Origin: DATFVA01 sp963839165
GTDB lineage: Bacteria; Bacteroidota; Ignavibacteria; Ignavibacteriales; Ignavibacteriaceae
Direction: 5' to 3'
DNA length: 64,000 nucleotides
Assembly (NCBI GenBank): GCA_963839165.1
Contig: CAWIUG010000045.1
Span: forward strand, 124,001 to 188,000
Below are positions 62,029 through 64,000 of the stretch, in pieces. The position numbers and the translations under genes are program-made. The first letter of the stretch is position 1. Every line of letters starts with the position of its first letter. The notes under the pieces were generated by a model. It did not search any database, was not told where the DNA came from, and was given only the letters and a program-made list of their open reading frames with translations.

Positions 62029-64000
62029 ATGGCGAAAGAAAAAACAAATATAGAATTGATAAGGGTTCTTTCAGAAAATATAAAGAATCCGTTCATTGCC
62101 ATGACTGTCGAAGGAAATATTATATCATTCAATAAGCAGTCCGCCAGGCTCTTTACGTTTAAAAGAAAAAGCTGGGAATATTTTCGACTACTTCGACAAG
62201 GATTCAGCGTTTGAACTCAGCGCTTTGATTGAAGAGGTTTTATCCGGAAGAAAAACCCTGATTAAAAACGTTACCCTAATTTTAGTCAATGGAACGAACC
62301 TGAAATGTCAGATAACAATCAGTGAATTTGATCAGGACCAGGTTTTCTGCACTTTTAAACCAGAAGAACACACACTCCGTATTAGTGACATTACCAGGCT
62401 GAAAATACGGAAAGAAGAGCTGTCTGCCCTGATAGGAAATCAGAAAATTGAAAAGATAATAGATACCGTTAGGGAATTGTTCCCCTTTACTGTAATAGGG
62501 AAAGAAAAAATCAGGAAGGATATTGACCGTCTGGAAGAACTGTTCTGGATTAAGAACAGCAGCGATATTTTTATCCTTGTAAATAAAACGCTGGCCCGAA
62601 ATCTTGGTCTTACCAGCCTGCAGCTTGAAGGTAGGTCTGAGGTTGAACTGCTTCCGGTTTATATGCATGAAGTGTATAAGGCTCTCGAAAATTTTATCAA
62701 AAATTCGAACAGCGTAATTATTACTGAGGGAATCCCGATTCAGGGACTTTCAGTCATGGGTAATTTCCAGACAATTGAAATCCCGCTTACCGATAGTGAG
62801 GGAAAGCTCGCTGCAGTTATAGGAATTTCAGTACCTGTACGAAGAAAACCGGACGAGAATGTAAAAGAGAAGGGAAAAAATATCCTTACAGGAATTCCCG
62901 CTGCTGTAGCAGTTATCAGTAAAGAAGGGGTTATTGAGCATTCAAGCAAAGAATTTTGTAAATTATTCTCAGATGAATTCTCTGACCTTAGAAATTTATC
63001 ATACACTAACGTTTTCCCGCTGGAAATATCGGAAAAAATAAAGAAATTTCTGGATTCCTTATCTGATGATGCGGAATTTAATGTAAAATTGTCGAAAACA
63101 GGCGGATGGAAAGACAGGGATCTGAAGGTTCTGGTTAGCAGAAATTATGGGGAAAATAATCAGCCGGAAGGACTTTCGGTTTTTTTTGAAGATGTTTCCC
63201 CCTTTTCAGATCTTGAAAAAATTATAAATAGCAGAGGAAAAATGTACGAGATCCTGATTCAGAATAATCCTGAACCGATTTTTATTTATGATAAAGAAAA
63301 CCTTCATTTTGTCGAAGTAAATCAATCGGCTTTAAACCTGTACGGTTACCGGAGGGATGAATTTTTACAGATGGATCTGACCGATCTCTACACGCCTGAA
63401 GACATCCAGACCCTCCTTGATTCATCGTCGGGAGGGATTAAAGAAGGTGTCTTTACAGGACCATACAGACATAAGAGAAAAAATGGTGAGTCGGTTTTTG
63501 TCGAGATCAGCAAGATCAGTTTTAAATTTAAAAGCAAAGATGCTCATTTTAATATAATTAAAGACGTTACTAAGAATCTTGAAACAGAAAAACAAAAACA
63601 GCTTTTCCAGGCTGCATATGATAATTCCTCAAATATGATTTTTATTACCGATTCAGCGGGATTCCTTATATCGGCTAATCAGGTCGCTGCTGGTGAACTT
63701 GGTCTATCCAGTAATGAACTGGTTAATTCTGCATTTGTTTCGATGGTAAAAGATGATGACCGTGGTATTATAAATTCAAGAATATTTCAGTCGGGGAACA
63801 AGGGAAAAATTTCTGTAAACTCCTCATTAAAAAAATCTGACGGGAGTATGCTGGCAGCTGAAATCATTGCAAATCCTGTAATCAATTATAAGAATGAGAT
63901 TGAAACATTTATGCTTGTTGCGAAACCTGTGATAAAACTTCCTGAACAGGTGGAACAAAAAGTCAGGGAAATTATTGTGGAAAAAATAGTCGAGAAAGAA
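62029..64000 (+). CDS. Multi-PAS sensor protein, 3' truncated by window end, one frameshift
   Basis: The first frame (62029-62214) covers the start of a PAS domain ('NIKNPFIAMTVEGNIISFNKQSARLF'). A +1 shift at about 62165-62176 moves to the frame 'NIFDYFDKDSAFELSALIEEVL', which then stays open to base 64000. At least three further PAS-type domains are visible ('NSSDIFILVNKTLARNLGLTSLQLEG', 'QNNPEPIFIYDKENLHFVEVNQSALNLYGY', 'YDNSSNMIFITDSAGFLISANQVAAGELG'). The output domain (kinase or cyclase) lies beyond the window. It has no obvious membrane segment. As the last gene of the polysaccharide cluster it may be its signal input. Confidence 0.75.

Noticed and set aside
62282..62668. 128-residue minus-strand frame
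   Set aside because: Antisense to continuous PAS-sensor coding sequence.

Overview
The window looks like a chromosomal segment of an Ignavibacteria-type member of the Bacteroidota/Chlorobi group. Pointers are the C-terminal 'NYPNPFNP' type IX secretion tail on the BNR-repeat protein at 7842, a TonB receptor with a carboxypeptidase-like N-terminal domain, a PPi-type phosphofructokinase, promoters of the TTG-N-TAnnTTTG kind before rplU and nuo, moderate-to-low GC and very compact gene packing. The phylum call is inference from families, not from an rRNA; I found no rRNA, tRNA, CRISPR array or complete insertion sequence.

Layout. 1-1325: end of a polysaccharide chain-length (Wzz-like) protein and a UDP-glucuronate decarboxylase-like epimerase. 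1420-4600: purL and a YihY membrane protein. 4635-7452: a nitric-oxide/iron-sulfur stress cluster (Rrf2 regulator with a well-formed promoter and operator, membrane polyferredoxin, RIC iron-sulfur repair protein, group III truncated globin). 7459-16000: small BON-like gene, secreted BNR protein, DUF2400 protein, OPT and MFS transporters (both frameshifted), an outer-membrane-like protein, an M29-like peptidase. 16066-17528: def-fmt. 17792-22937: sulfur amino acid block (cystathionine beta-synthase, cystathionine gamma-lyase, a triple-BON protein and an O-acetylhomoserine sulfhydrylase-like enzyme), with an 11-bp tandem repeat and a structured leader between the genes. 23042-26525: a small envelope protein and a badly frameshifted TonB receptor. 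26540-32605: xseA-xseB-dxs-oxidoreductase-PhoB/PhoR-like two-component operon. 32777-35867: rplU-rpmA, two divergent malate dehydrogenases, an anti-sigma-type ATPase. 35920-38895: two envelope proteins on the minus strand. 39054-43628: nuoABCD and nuoEF only. 43822-50864: ferritin, UvrD/PcrA helicase, PPi-phosphofructokinase, a sodium symporter with two tiny membrane partners, a fatty acid hydroxylase.

50876-64000 is the most interesting part: a receiver protein, two RecA/KaiC-like ATPases (the second with a degenerate P-loop and an extra C-terminal domain), a TPR plus outer-membrane barrel protein, a processive family 2 glycosyltransferase, a small membrane protein, two tandem paralogs that join an amidotransferase-like domain to a deacetylase-like domain without recognisable catalytic residues, and a multi-PAS sensor that runs off the end. 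I read this as an exopolysaccharide synthesis and export locus analogous in parts to Pga/Bcs/Pel systems but with an unfamiliar regulatory front end.

Seven genes carry frame breaks (about eleven single-base indels, mostly +1), concentrated in envelope and transport genes, while housekeeping genes are almost all intact (xseB is the exception). This is either residual indel error in the assembly or recent decay, and raw reads would decide.
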